Origin: Streptomyces mobaraensis NBRC 13819 = DSM 40847
Lineage (GTDB): Bacteria > Actinomycetota > Actinomycetes > Streptomycetales > Streptomycetaceae
Length of the DNA stretch: 64,000 bases
Assembly (NCBI RefSeq): GCF_017916255.1
Contig: NZ_CP072827.1
Coordinates: forward strand, 5,667,501 to 5,731,500
Direction: 5' to 3'
Of the stretch, positions 8,690 to 19,249 are shown piece after piece (within the stretch, counting starts at the first letter, position 1; each line of letters opens with the position of its first letter). The notes beneath the pieces were generated by a model, which was not told the origin of the DNA, made no database searches, and was given only the letters and a program-made list of their open reading frames with translations. A program made the position numbers and the translations under genes.

Positions 8690-8773
8690 ATGGCCGACGT
8701 GGCCTTCGTCGCCACCGCAGTCGCGGTCTTCGCGCTGGTGGCTCTCGTCGCCAAGGGGGTGACGAAGCTGTGA
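8690..8773 (+). CDS. 27-residue single-pass membrane mini-protein upstream of kdpF
   Basis: The product begins [17 protein letters not shown] and ends VAKGVTKL. It is one hydrophobic helix with a short basic C-terminal tail. A good ribosome site (CTAGGAG) lies upstream. Its stop overlaps the kdpF GTG by four bases (GTGA), so translation of kdpF is likely coupled to it. Size and context suggest a further small membrane subunit of, or leader peptide for, the Kdp complex. Similar mini-ORFs are, as I recall, present upstream of kdpF in other actinobacteria. No function is established. Confidence 0.7.
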   Translation: MADVAFVATAVAVFALVALVAKGVTKL

Positions 8774-8859
8774 GCACCGAGAACATCGTCGGCCTGGTCG
8801 TGGCCGTCGCCCTGCTGGGCTACCTGGTCCTCGCCCTCGTCTTCCCGGAGAGGTTCTGA
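8770..8859 (+). CDS. kdpF: KdpF, small stabilising subunit of the K+ ATPase
   Basis: A 29-residue single-helix peptide ([20 protein letters not shown]...) of the size and place expected for KdpF, a lipid-like stabiliser of KdpABC. It is too short for most gene callers. GTG start, overlapping the upstream mini-ORF stop. kdpA begins eight bases after its stop. Confidence 0.85.
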   Translation: MSTENIVGLVVAVALLGYLVLALVFPERF

Positions 8860-8867
8860 GCACAGAT

Positions 8868-10555
8868 ATGAGCCCCGTCCTCTCCGGAGTCCTCCAGCTC
8901 ACCGCGGTCGTCGCGGCGCTGGCGCTGGCCTACCGCCCGCTCGGCGACTACATGGCCGGCGTCTACAGCTCCGAGAAGCACCTGCGCCCCGAGAAGTGGA
9001 TCTACCGGCTGATCGGCGCGGACCCGCGGGCGCAGATGCGCTGGCCCGCGTACCTGCGCGGCGTGCTGGCCTTCTCGCTGGCGAGCGTCCTGTTCCTCTA
9101 CCTGCTCCAGCGGATCCAGGGCGTGCTGCCCGGCCGGCTGTCGCTGGGCTTCACCGCGATCTCTCCCGACCAGGCGTTCAACACCGCCGCGTCGTTCGTC
9201 GCCAACACCAACTGGCAGTCGTACAGCGGCGAGCAGGCCATGGGCCACGCCGTGCAGACGCTCGGCCTGGCGGTGCAGAACTTCGTCTCCGCCGCGGTCG
9301 GCATGGCCGTCGCCATCGCGCTGGTCCGGGGCTTCGCCCGGTCCCGTACCGGTGAACTCGGCAACTTCTGGACCGACCTGGTGCGCGGCACCGTCCGCAT
9401 CCTGATCCCGATCTCGGTGATCGGCGCGCTGGTCCTGGTGGCCTGCGGCGCGATCCAGAACTTCGCCGGGATCCACGAGATCGGGCAGCTGACCGGCGGC
9501 ACCCAGCAGGTCAACGGCGGAGCCGTGGCCTCGCAGGAGGTCATCAAGGAGCTGGGCACCAACGGTGGCGGTTACTTCAACGCCAACTCGGCCCACCCCT
9601 TCGAGAACCCGAACGCGTTCTCCAACCTCTTCGAGATCTTCCTGATCCTCGTCATCCCCTTCGCCCTCACCCGCACCTTCGGCAAGCTGGTCGGGAACGT
9701 CAGGCAGGGCTACGCGATCCTCGCCACCATGGGCCTGATCTGGCTCGGCTTCACGGCGCTGATGATGTGGACCGAGTACGCCCACCACGGCGCCGCGCTG
9801 CAGGCGGCCGGCGGGGCGATGGAGGGCAAGGAGCAGCGGTTCGGCGTCGGATCGTCGGCGATCTTCGCGACGACCACCACGCTCACCTCGACCGGCGCCG
9901 TGGACTCGTTCCACTCCTCGTTCACCGGGCTCGGCGGCGGGATCACGCTGCTGGGCATGATGCTCGGCGAGATCGCGCCCGGCGGCGTCGGTTCCGGTCT
10001 CTACGGCATGCTCGTGATGGCGATCATCGCGGTGTTCATCGCCGGTCTGATGGTCGGCCGGACGCCCGAGTACCTGGGGAAGAAGATCGGCACCCGCGAG
10101 ATCAAGCTCGCGGCCTGCTACATCCTCGTCACCCCGACGCTGGTCCTCGGCTTCACGGCCCTGTCGATGGCGCTGTCGTCGCCGCCGGAGTCGATCCTCA
10201 ACACCGCGGGCAACTCGGTGCACGGCAGCGGGGCGCACGGCTTCTCCGAGGTCCTGTACGCCTTCACCTCCGGCGCCAACAACAACGGCTCGGCGTTCGC
10301 CGGCCTCAACGCCAACACCCCCTGGTACAACACCACGATCGGCCTCGCCATGCTGCTCGGCCGCTTCCTCCCGATGGTCTTCGTCCTGGCCCTGGCCGGC
10401 TCGCTCGCCGAGCAGCAGCCCGTGCCGGAGACCGCGGGCACCCTGCGCACCGAGAAGCCGCTGTTCGCCGGGCTGCTCGTCGGCGCGATCATCGTCATCA
10501 CCGGCTTGACCTACTTCCCGGCCCTGGCCCTTGGCCCGATGGCGGAGGGACTCTC

Positions 10556-10559
<4 letters not shown>
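8868..10559 (+). CDS. kdpA: KdpA, K+-translocating subunit
   Basis: The channel-like subunit of the high-affinity Kdp ATPase, 563 residues (normal) with about ten membrane helices. Selectivity-filter-type segments are present in the expected repeated pattern, for example [28 protein letters not shown], the [13 protein letters not shown] segment and the [13 protein letters not shown] segment. The stop overlaps the kdpB ATG by four bases (ATGA). It acts in the cytoplasmic membrane to import K+ under limitation. Confidence 0.97.
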
Positions 10560-12667
<2,108 letters not shown>

Positions 12668-12674
12668 CGACACC

Positions 12675-13325
12675 ATGAACATCTCCGTACGCAGCGCCGC
12701 CCGGGTGGCGGGAGCCGGGCTCCGGGCCCTGCTCGTCCTCACCGTGGTCTGCGGCGTGATCTACCCGCTGGTCGTCACGGGCCTGGCCCAACTGGCCTTC
12801 CACGACAAGGCGAACGGCTCCGAGGTGAAGGTGGACGGCAAGTCCGTCGGCTCGGCACTGCTCGGCCAGAGCTACACGCTGGACAAGAAGGACAAGGACG
12901 GCAACCCGCTGCCCGACCCGAAGTTCTTCCAGCCGCGCCCCTCGGCGGCCGGGCCCAACGCCGAGAACACGAAGTACCACCTGCTCGTCTCGGGCGCCTC
13001 CAACCTGGCGGCCGACAGCAAGGTGCTGTTGGAGGCCGTCGAGAAGCGCCGCGCGGACGTGGCGTCCTTCAACGGGGTCTCCCCGTCGGAGGTCCCGGTG
13101 GACGCCCTCACGGCCTCGGCCTCCGGTGTGGACCCGGACATCTCCCCGGCGTACGCCCGGCTCCAGGCGGCACGCGTCGCCCGGGCCAACGGCCTCTCGG
13201 CCGGCGCCGTCGAGCGGCTGGTGAAGGACCACACGGACGGGCGGCAGCTCGGTTTCATGGGTGACGAGCACGTCAACGTCCTGAAGCTGAACGTCGCGCT
13301 GAAGGAGCTGGCCGCGTCGCGCTAG
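12675..13325 (+). CDS. kdpC: KdpC, accessory subunit of the K+ ATPase
   Basis: A 216-residue KdpC protein. It has one N-terminal membrane helix (about 15-40; LLVLTVVCGVIYPLVVTG) and a periplasmic-side domain with the conserved GSALLGQSYT, FFQPRPSA, SGVDPDISPAYA and VLKLNVAL segments. It stabilises KdpA-KdpB contacts and increases ATP affinity. It is the last gene of kdpFABC and is followed by a strong hairpin. Confidence 0.95.
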   Translation: MNISVRSAARVAGAGLRALLVLTVVCGVIYPLVVTGLAQLAFHDKANGSEVKVDGKSVGSALLGQSYTLDKKDKDGNPLPDPKFFQPRPSAAGPNAENTKYHLLVSGASNLAADSKVLLEAVEKRRADVASFNGVSPSEVPVDALTASASGVDPDISPAYARLQAARVARANGLSAGAVERLVKDHTDGRQLGFMGDEHVNVLKLNVALKELAASR

Positions 13326-13334
13326 GCGGACGCC

Positions 13335-13371
13335 GAGGGGCCGCGCCGGATCCGCTCCGGCGCGGCCCCTC
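13335..13371. terminator. Bidirectional terminator between kdpC and the SDR gene
   Basis: A perfect 16-bp inverted repeat (GAGGGGCCGCGCCGGA at 13335-13350, complement at 13356-13371) with a five-base loop, between two convergent genes. Confidence 0.9.
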
Positions 13372-13382
13372 CGCGCGTCCGG

Positions 13383-14147
13383 TCAGCGTGTGGTGTAGCC
13401 GCCGTTGACGAAGAGCGTCTGCCCGTTGAGCCACCAGCCGTCCGTGAGCAGGAACCTCACATACGGGACGATGTCCTCGATCTTCGTCAGGTCGCCGTTC
13501 ATGGCGGACGACTTGTGGTACGCGATGGAGTCGTCCGTCTCGGCCGGGTAGAAGAAGCCGGTGTCCATCGGGCCGGGGGCGATGTTGTTGACGGAGATGT
13601 TCCGGCCGAACAGCTCCTTGGACAAGGCCCGGGTGAAGTGCTCGACGGGTGCCTTGCTGCCGGCGTAGACGGAGTACAGGCCGGTGTAGGCGGCCAGCAG
13701 CGAGGTGACGATGGTGATGATCTTCCCGCCGTCCTCCACGCGCTTGGCGGCCTCGCGCATCATGAAGTACGCCGCCTTGGTGTTGACGGCGAACATCTTG
13801 TCGAACTCCTCCTCGGTGGTCTCGGTCATCGGCTTCTTGATGACCATGCCCGCGGTGTTGACCACGCAGTCGACCTTGCCGAACTCGCGTACCGCCGCGT
13901 CGAAGAGCTTCTCCACCTCGGCGACCCGGGTCAGGTCGCCCTGGTGCGTGACGGCCTCGCCGCCGGCCTTCCTGACGTCGTCGGCCGTCTGCTCGGCCTT
14001 GTCGCGCGAGGAGTCGCTGTTGTAGTGGACGACCACCTTGGCGCCGTCGGGGGCGATCTCGCGCGCGAGCAGGCCGCCGAGGTTGCGGGAGGCGCCGCCG
14101 ATCACGACGACCTTGTCCCGGAGTGTGCGATCGGGTCGAGCGGGCAT
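13383..14147 (-). CDS. Short-chain dehydrogenase/reductase
   Basis: A 254-residue classical SDR of the Rossmann fold. A cofactor loop GGASRNLGG (about 17-25) is close to the GxxxGxG pattern but has Asn in place of the middle Gly. NTAG, a catalytic Ser region, YAGSK (the YxxxK pair) and a C-terminal LFVNGGYTTR are present. NADPH may be preferred, but this is not certain. AGGAGGG lies just upstream of the ATG at 14147 on the minus strand. It lies between kdpFABC and kdpDE on the opposite strand and so splits the Kdp locus. The substrate is unknown and no link to K+ is apparent. Confidence 0.88.
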   Translation of the reverse strand: MPARPDRTLRDKVVVIGGASRNLGGLLAREIAPDGAKVVVHYNSDSSRDKAEQTADDVRKAGGEAVTHQGDLTRVAEVEKLFDAAVREFGKVDCVVNTAGMVIKKPMTETTEEEFDKMFAVNTKAAYFMMREAAKRVEDGGKIITIVTSLLAAYTGLYSVYAGSKAPVEHFTRALSKELFGRNISVNNIAPGPMDTGFFYPAETDDSIAYHKSSAMNGDLTKIEDIVPYVRFLLTDGWWLNGQTLFVNGGYTTR

Positions 14148-14415
14148 GTGACCCTCCTCGTCGTGGGCAGGGTGGGGATCGCTGTGGGCGATACCTTCAC
14201 GTTATTCCGGAACGTCCTGACCTGCCTGTCGGTGCCTCCGTGCCTCGCTCTCGGGGCCCCGCAGGCGTCAGAGCTGCGTCAATACCCGGCATACGCTCCC
14301 CGTGCGCCCGATATGTCCGGACCGCCCGCCGTAAGCTTCCCCTGCGCGCCGGTGCGGCATCCAGGACGGAGAACCGGCCCGGTCCCCGGCGCGATCCGTG
14401 AAAGACAATGGGGCC

Positions 14416-16968
14416 ATGGGACGCGGCAATCTCCGGATCTACCTCGGTGCGGCACCGGGCGTCGGCAAGACCTACGCCATGCTCTCCGAGGCCCACCGAC
14501 GGGTCGAGCGCGGCACCGACGTGGTCGTCGGGTTCGTGGAGCACCACGGCCGCCCGCGCACCGAGGTCATGCTGCACGGCCTGGAAGAGGTGCCCCGGCG
14601 CGAGATCGCCTACCGGGACGCCGTCTTCACCGAGATGGACGTGGACGCCGTCCTGGCGCGCCGCCCCGCCGTCGCCCTCGTCGACGAGCTGGCCCACACC
14701 AACGTCCCCGGCTCGCGCAACACCAAGCGCTGGCAGGACGTCGAGGAGCTGCTCCAGGCCGGGATCGACGTCGTCTCGACCCTCAACATCCAGCACCTGG
14801 AGTCGCTGGGCGACGTCGTCGAGTCGATAACCGGCGTGCGCCAGCAGGAGACCGTCCCCGACGAGGTCGTCCGCCGGGCCGGCCAGATCGAGCTGGTCGA
14901 CATGTCGCCGCAGGCGCTGCGCCGGCGGATGGCGCACGGCAACATCTACAAGCCCGACAAGGTCGACGCGGCGCTCTCCAACTACTTCCGCCCCGGCAAC
15001 CTCACCGCCCTGCGCGAGCTGGCCCTGCTGTGGACCGCCGACCGGGTCGACGAGTACCTGCGGCAGTACCGCTCGGACCACGACGTCTCGACGATATGGC
15101 AGGCCCGCGAGCGGATCGTCGTGGGCCTCACCGGCGGCCCCGAGGGCCGCACCCTCATCCGGCGGGCCGCCCGGATGGCGGCCAAGGGCTCCGGCAGCGA
15201 GATCCTCGCCGTCTACATCGCCCGCAGCGACGGGCTGACCGCCGCCTCGCCGAAGGAGCTGGCGGTCCAGCGCACCCTCGTGGAGGACCTGGGCGGCACC
15301 TTCCACCACGTCATAGGCGACGACGTGCCCGCCTCCCTGCTGGAGTTCGCGCGCGGCGTCAACGCCACCCAGATCGTCCTCGGCTCCAGCCGCCGCAAGA
15401 ACTGGCAGTACATCTTCGGCCCCGGCGTCGGCCAGACCGTCGCCCGGGACTCGGGCCCCGACCTCGACGTCCACATCGTCACCCACGAGGAGGTCGCCAA
15501 GGGCCGGGGACTGCCCGTCGCCCGCGGCGCCCGGCTCGGCAAGGGCCGCATCGCGGCCGGCTGGCTCTTCGGCCTCGTCGGGCCCGTCCTGCTCACCCTG
15601 CTGCTCACCCACGTCCTCCCGGACCTGGGCCTGGCCAACGACATGCTGCTGTTCCTGTGCATGACGGTGGCCGCGGCGCTGCTGGGCGGACTGCTGCCGG
15701 CGCTGGCCTCGGCGGCCTTCGGCTCGCTCCTGCTGAACTGGTTCTTCACCAAGCCCCTCCACGAGCTGACGATCACCGACCCCAAGAACATCGTCGCCAT
15801 GGCGATCTTCATCTTCGTCGCCGTGTCCGTCGCCTCCGTCGTCGACCTCGCCGCCCGCCGGACCCACCAGGCGGCCCGGCTGCGGGCCGAGTCGGAAATA
15901 CTCTCCTTCCTGGCCGGCAGCGTGCTGCGCGGCGACAACAGCCTGGAGGCGCTGCTGGAGCGGCTGCGCGAGACCTTCTCCATGGACTCCGTCGCCCTCC
16001 TGGAGCGCGCCAGCGACGTCGATCCCTGGACGTGCGCCGCGAGCGTCGTCGGCAACTCCGGCAAGCCGCTGCTGCGCCCCGAGGACGGCGACGTGGACAT
16101 GCCCGTCGGCGACACCATGGCGCTGGTCCTGGCCGGCCGTGTGCTGCCCGCCGAGGACCGCCGGGTGCTGGCCGCCTTCGCCGCCCAGGCCGCCCTCGTC
16201 CTGGACCGCCAGCGGCTGGTCGGCGAGGCCGAGCGGGCCCGCAGGCTGGACGAGGGCAACCGGATCCGCACCGCCCTGCTAGCCGCCGTCAGCCACGACC
16301 TGCGCACCCCGCTGGCCGCCATCAAGGCCGCCGTCACCTCGCTGCGCTCCGACGACGTCGCCTGGTCCGATGAGGACGAGGCCGAGCTGCTGGCCGGCAT
16401 CGAGGACGGCGCCGACCGCCTCGACCACCTCGTCGGCAACCTCCTCGACATGTCCCGCCTCCAGACCGGCACCGTCACCCCGCTCATCCGCGAGATCGAC
16501 CTCGACGAGGTGGTCCCGATGGCCCTCGGCGGCGTTCCGGAGGGCAGCGTCACGCTCGACATCCCCGAGACGCTGCCGATGGTCGCCGTCGACCCGGGCC
16601 TGCTGGAGCGCAGCGTCGCCAACATCGTCGAGAACGCCGTCAAGTACAGCCCGCCCGGCACGCCCGTCCACGTGGCCGCCAGCGCCCTCGGCGACCGCGT
16701 CGAGGTACGGGTGGCCGACCGCGGCCCCGGCGTCCCCGACAGCGCCAAGGACCGCATCTTCGAGCCCTTCCAGCGCTACGGCGACGCCCCGCGCGGCGCC
16801 GGCGTCGGACTGGGCCTCGCGGTGGCCCGCGGCTTCGCCGAGGCCATGGGCGGCACGCTCGCGGCCGAGGACACCCCCGGCGGCGGCATGACGATGGTGC
16901 TCACGCTGCGGATGGCGGCGGGACGCCCGCCGGTGCGCGCCGACCTTCCCGCGCAGGCCACGACGTGA
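14416..16968 (+). CDS. kdpD: KdpD, turgor/K+-sensing histidine kinase
   Basis: An 850-residue sensor kinase. The N-terminal KdpD domain begins MGRGNLRIYLGAAPGVGKT with a Walker-A-like loop, followed by a universal-stress-protein-like domain, a cluster of membrane helices (about 390-480), a GAF-like region, the HisKA helix with H627 (SHDLRTPL) and an ATPase domain with GVGLGLAVARG. The ATG at 14416 matches the family N-terminus; a GTG at 14398 is also possible. It is divergent from the SDR gene. It controls KdpE phosphorylation and so kdpFABC expression. Confidence 0.94.
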   Translation: MGRGNLRIYLGAAPGVGKTYAMLSEAHRRVERGTDVVVGFVEHHGRPRTEVMLHGLEEVPRREIAYRDAVFTEMDVDAVLARRPAVALVDELAHTNVPGSRNTKRWQDVEELLQAGIDVVSTLNIQHLESLGDVVESITGVRQQETVPDEVVRRAGQIELVDMSPQALRRRMAHGNIYKPDKVDAALSNYFRPGNLTALRELALLWTADRVDEYLRQYRSDHDVSTIWQARERIVVGLTGGPEGRTLIRRAARMAAKGSGSEILAVYIARSDGLTAASPKELAVQRTLVEDLGGTFHHVIGDDVPASLLEFARGVNATQIVLGSSRRKNWQYIFGPGVGQTVARDSGPDLDVHIVTHEEVAKGRGLPVARGARLGKGRIAAGWLFGLVGPVLLTLLLTHVLPDLGLANDMLLFLCMTVAAALLGGLLPALASAAFGSLLLNWFFTKPLHELTITDPKNIVAMAIFIFVAVSVASVVDLAARRTHQAARLRAESEILSFLAGSVLRGDNSLEALLERLRETFSMDSVALLERASDVDPWTCAASVVGNSGKPLLRPEDGDVDMPVGDTMALVLAGRVLPAEDRRVLAAFAAQAALVLDRQRLVGEAERARRLDEGNRIRTALLAAVSHDLRTPLAAIKAAVTSLRSDDVAWSDEDEAELLAGIEDGADRLDHLVGNLLDMSRLQTGTVTPLIREIDLDEVVPMALGGVPEGSVTLDIPETLPMVAVDPGLLERSVANIVENAVKYSPPGTPVHVAASALGDRVEVRVADRGPGVPDSAKDRIFEPFQRYGDAPRGAGVGLGLAVARGFAEAMGGTLAAEDTPGGGMTMVLTLRMAAGRPPVRADLPAQATT

Positions 16969-16996
16969 GCCGGCCGGCCGTTTCCCTTCGATTTCC

Positions 16997-17017
16997 CGGG
17001 CCCCGGAGCGGGGCCCG
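16997..17017. promoter_or_regulatory. Hairpin in the kdpD-kdpE spacer
   Basis: A perfect 9-bp inverted repeat (CGGGCCCCG at 16997-17005, complement at 17009-17017, loop GAG) in the 73-base gap between kdpD and kdpE. It lies just before the kdpE ribosome site (AGAGGTGG). It could attenuate or uncouple kdpE expression. Confidence 0.5.
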
Positions 17018-17041
17018 CTCGAACAGCAGAGGTGGTTCCGC

Positions 17042-17731
17042 ATGAACCGGGTGCTCGTGGTGGATGACGAGCCGCAGATCGTCCGCGCTCTTGTGATCAA
17101 CCTCAAGGCCCGCAAGTACGAGGTCGACGCGGCCCCCGACGGCGCCACCGCCCTCCAGCTCGCCGCCGCCCGCCACCCCGACGTCGTCATCCTCGACCTG
17201 GGCCTGCCCGACATGGACGGCGTCGAGGTGATCAAGGGGCTGCGCGGCTGGACCCGGGTGCCGATCCTGGTGCTCTCGGCCCGCCAGACCTCCGACGAGA
17301 AGGTCGAGGCCCTGGACGCGGGCGCCGACGACTACGTCACCAAGCCGTTCGGCATGGACGAGCTGCTGGCCCGGCTGCGCGCGGCCGTCCGCCGCGCCGA
17401 GCCCAACGGGGCCGCGGCGGCGGGCGACGACGCGATCGTCGAGACCGGCGCGTTCACGGTCGACCTGGCCGCGAAGAAGGTCAACCGCGGCGGCCGGGAC
17501 GTCCGGCTCACGCCGACGGAGTGGCACCTGCTGGAGGTGCTGGTCCGCAACACGGGCCGGCTCGTCAGCCAGAAGCAGCTGCTCCAGGAGGTGTGGGGGC
17601 CGTCGTACGGGACGGAGACGAACTACCTGCGGGTGTACATGGCGCAGCTGCGGCGCAAGCTGGAGCAGGATCCGTCGCATCCGAAGCACTTCATCACGGA
17701 GCCGGGGATGGGGTACCGGTTCGAGCTGTGA
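17042..17731 (+). CDS. kdpE: KdpE, OmpR-family response regulator
   Basis: A 229-residue response regulator. The receiver domain has D8/D9, phospho-acceptor D52 (VVILDLGLP), Ser in VLSARQ and Lys in VTKPFGM. A winged-helix domain follows and ends FITEPGMGYRFEL. It is expected to activate kdpFABC on K+ limitation. RBS AGAGGTGG. The last 13 codons including the stop are repeated twice more downstream (see the repeat entry). Confidence 0.96.
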   Translation: MNRVLVVDDEPQIVRALVINLKARKYEVDAAPDGATALQLAAARHPDVVILDLGLPDMDGVEVIKGLRGWTRVPILVLSARQTSDEKVEALDAGADDYVTKPFGMDELLARLRAAVRRAEPNGAAAAGDDAIVETGAFTVDLAAKKVNRGGRDVRLTPTEWHLLEVLVRNTGRLVSQKQLLQEVWGPSYGTETNYLRVYMAQLRRKLEQDPSHPKHFITEPGMGYRFEL

Positions 17732-17924
17732 CGGGGCGGGGGCGCCGGGGCGGCCGGGGGGCCGGGGGTTGCCCCCGGGGGGTGCGGCATCACGGAGCCG
17801 GGGATGGGGTACCGGTTCGAGCTGTGACGGGGCGGGGGCGCCGGGGCGGCCGGGGGGGCCGGGGGTTGCCCCCGGGGGGTGCGGCATCACGCAGCCGGGG
17901 ATGGGGTACCGGTTCGAGCTGTGA
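17693..17924 (+). repeat. Tandem triplication of the kdpE 3' end
   Basis: A unit that starts within the last kdpE codons (ATCACGGAGCC...) and includes the stop codon and a GC hairpin (CCGGGGG-TTG-CCCCCGG, 17762-17778) is repeated in tandem. Copy 1 is 17693-17788 (96 bp), copy 2 is 17789-17885 (97 bp, one extra G), and copy 3 is 17886-17924, partial and stopping just after the stop codon. Copies 1 and 2 differ by a single base gain; copy 3 has one substitution (GGAG to GCAG). The repeated part therefore contains non-translated copies of the sequence for ITEPGMGYRFEL. Confidence 0.95.
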
Positions 17925-18000
17925 GGCGGCGGGGGCCGGGGCCCGTGAGTCCTTCGGGAAAGCCGTGACCGGAGACTGCAAGGCCCCTCCCCGGCCCCGG

Positions 18001-18012
18001 TACGCTGGTTTC
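18001..18012 (+). promoter_or_regulatory. -10 box of a leaderless promoter for the OB-fold gene
   Basis: TACGCT at 18001-18006 is followed by six bases and then the ATG at 18013. There is no Shine-Dalgarno sequence before the ATG. This is the geometry of a leaderless transcript. No good -35 box is seen. Confidence 0.55.
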
Positions 18013-18411
18013 ATGAGTGCCGTATCCCGTTCCGACAAGCCGACCGGCCGCTTCCGCCGGATGCTCGACCGGCTTTCCACCTCCCAGGAGGAGCTGCACG
18101 ACGCGGAGCTGCAGCAGGACGCGGAAGCGGTGGGCTGCACCAAGATCGGCGACTGTGGTGACCGGCAGATCGTCAAGGTCACCGGAACGCTGCGGACCGT
18201 CACCCTGCGGCCCCGGGCCGGGGTCCCCGCCCTGGAGGCCGAGCTGTTCGACGGCTCGGCCGCACTGGACGTCGTCTGGCTGGGGCGCCGTTCCATCGCC
18301 GGGATCGAGCCGGGCCGTAAGCTGATCGCCTCCGGCCGGATCTCCATGAGCCGCGGCCGGAGAGTGCTGTTCAACCCCCGATACGAACTCCGACCGCTCG
18401 GACAGGAGTAG
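18013..18411 (+). CDS. OB-fold nucleic-acid-binding-type protein
   Basis: A 132-residue protein. An N-terminal helical arm (RRMLDRLSTSQEELHDAELQQD) precedes an OB-fold-like beta domain (VKVTGTLRTVTLRP, LEAELFDGSAALDVVWLGRRSIAGIEPGRKL, ASGRISMSRGRRVLFNPRYEL) resembling the tRNA-anticodon/RecG-wedge class of OB folds. The partner is unknown. It is followed after three bases by the DUF3159 gene with a shared ribosome site, and the pair is conserved beside dut and ceoBC in actinobacteria as I recall. Translation probably begins leaderless. Confidence 0.85.
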   Translation: MSAVSRSDKPTGRFRRMLDRLSTSQEELHDAELQQDAEAVGCTKIGDCGDRQIVKVTGTLRTVTLRPRAGVPALEAELFDGSAALDVVWLGRRSIAGIEPGRKLIASGRISMSRGRRVLFNPRYELRPLGQE

Positions 18412-18414
18412 CCC

Positions 18415-19158
18415 TTGTCGTCTCTCGACGAACCGATGGACCGGCCGACCGGAAAGCACCGGGACGACGGTTCCCGCTCGGCCACCGAAGCCGCCCTGTT
18501 CGAGGCGTTCGGCGGGGTGCGGGGCATGGTGGAGACCACCGTGCCCGGCCTGGTGTTCGTCGCGGTCTTCACCGTCAAGCGGGACATCCACACCGCGGCC
18601 ATCGCCGCCCTGGCGCTGTCCCTGGTGCTCGGTGTCGCCCGGCTGGTCCGCAAGGACACCCTCAAGCACGCCTTCGGCGGCGTCTTCGGGGTGGCCTTCG
18701 GCGCGGTGTTCGCGATGATGTCCGGCGACGCCAAGAACTTCTACCTGCCGGGCATGCTCTACACCCTCGGCCTGGCGGTCGCCTACATCGTCACGGCCGT
18801 GCTCGGCTGTCCGCTGCTCGGACTGATCCTGGGCCCGGTGTTCAAGGAGAACCTCTCCTGGCGCACCCGCAACCCCGGCCGCAAGAAGGCGTACACCAAG
18901 GCCAGTTGGGCCTGGGGGCTGATCCTGCTCGCCAAGTCCGCGATCCTCTTCCCGCTGTACTGGTGGGGCGACGCCACCCAGCTCGGCTGGGTCAAGGTGG
19001 CGCTCGGCATCCCGCCGATGCTGCTCTCCGTCTATCTGACCTGGATCTTCCTGGCCAAGGCGCCGCCACCGATCGACGTGTTCGCGGAGATGGAGGCGGC
19101 GGAGGCCGCCGAGCGCGAGGCGAAGGCCGCCGGGAGCACGGACAAGGTGACCTCGTAA
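18415..19158 (+). CDS. DUF3159 family polytopic membrane protein
   Basis: A 247-residue protein with about six membrane helices (within 38-225) and soluble ends. The C-terminus is an acidic, Ala-rich coiled-coil-like tail (MEAAEAAEREAKAA). A TTG codon at 18415 is taken as the start because a strong ribosome site (ACAGGAG) lies seven bases upstream. An ATG seven codons later lacks such a site. The family is described as related to intracellular septation protein A; no role is proven. A strong hairpin follows. Confidence 0.85.
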   Translation: MSSLDEPMDRPTGKHRDDGSRSATEAALFEAFGGVRGMVETTVPGLVFVAVFTVKRDIHTAAIAALALSLVLGVARLVRKDTLKHAFGGVFGVAFGAVFAMMSGDAKNFYLPGMLYTLGLAVAYIVTAVLGCPLLGLILGPVFKENLSWRTRNPGRKKAYTKASWAWGLILLAKSAILFPLYWWGDATQLGWVKVALGIPPMLLSVYLTWIFLAKAPPPIDVFAEMEAAEAAEREAKAAGSTDKVTS

Positions 19159-19199
19159 CGTCCGCGGCGCCCGCTGCCCGTACCACCGCGAGCGCATGT

Positions 19200-19240
19200 G
19201 CGAGAGCCCCCCGGGACGACGTGTCCCGGGGGGCTCTCGC
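19200..19240. terminator. Bidirectional terminator, DUF3159 / ceoC
   Basis: A perfect 18-bp stem (GCGAGAGCCCCCCGGGAC at 19200-19217, complement at 19223-19240) with loop GACGT, between convergent genes. Confidence 0.92.
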
Positions 19241-19249
19241 GTCTCACGC

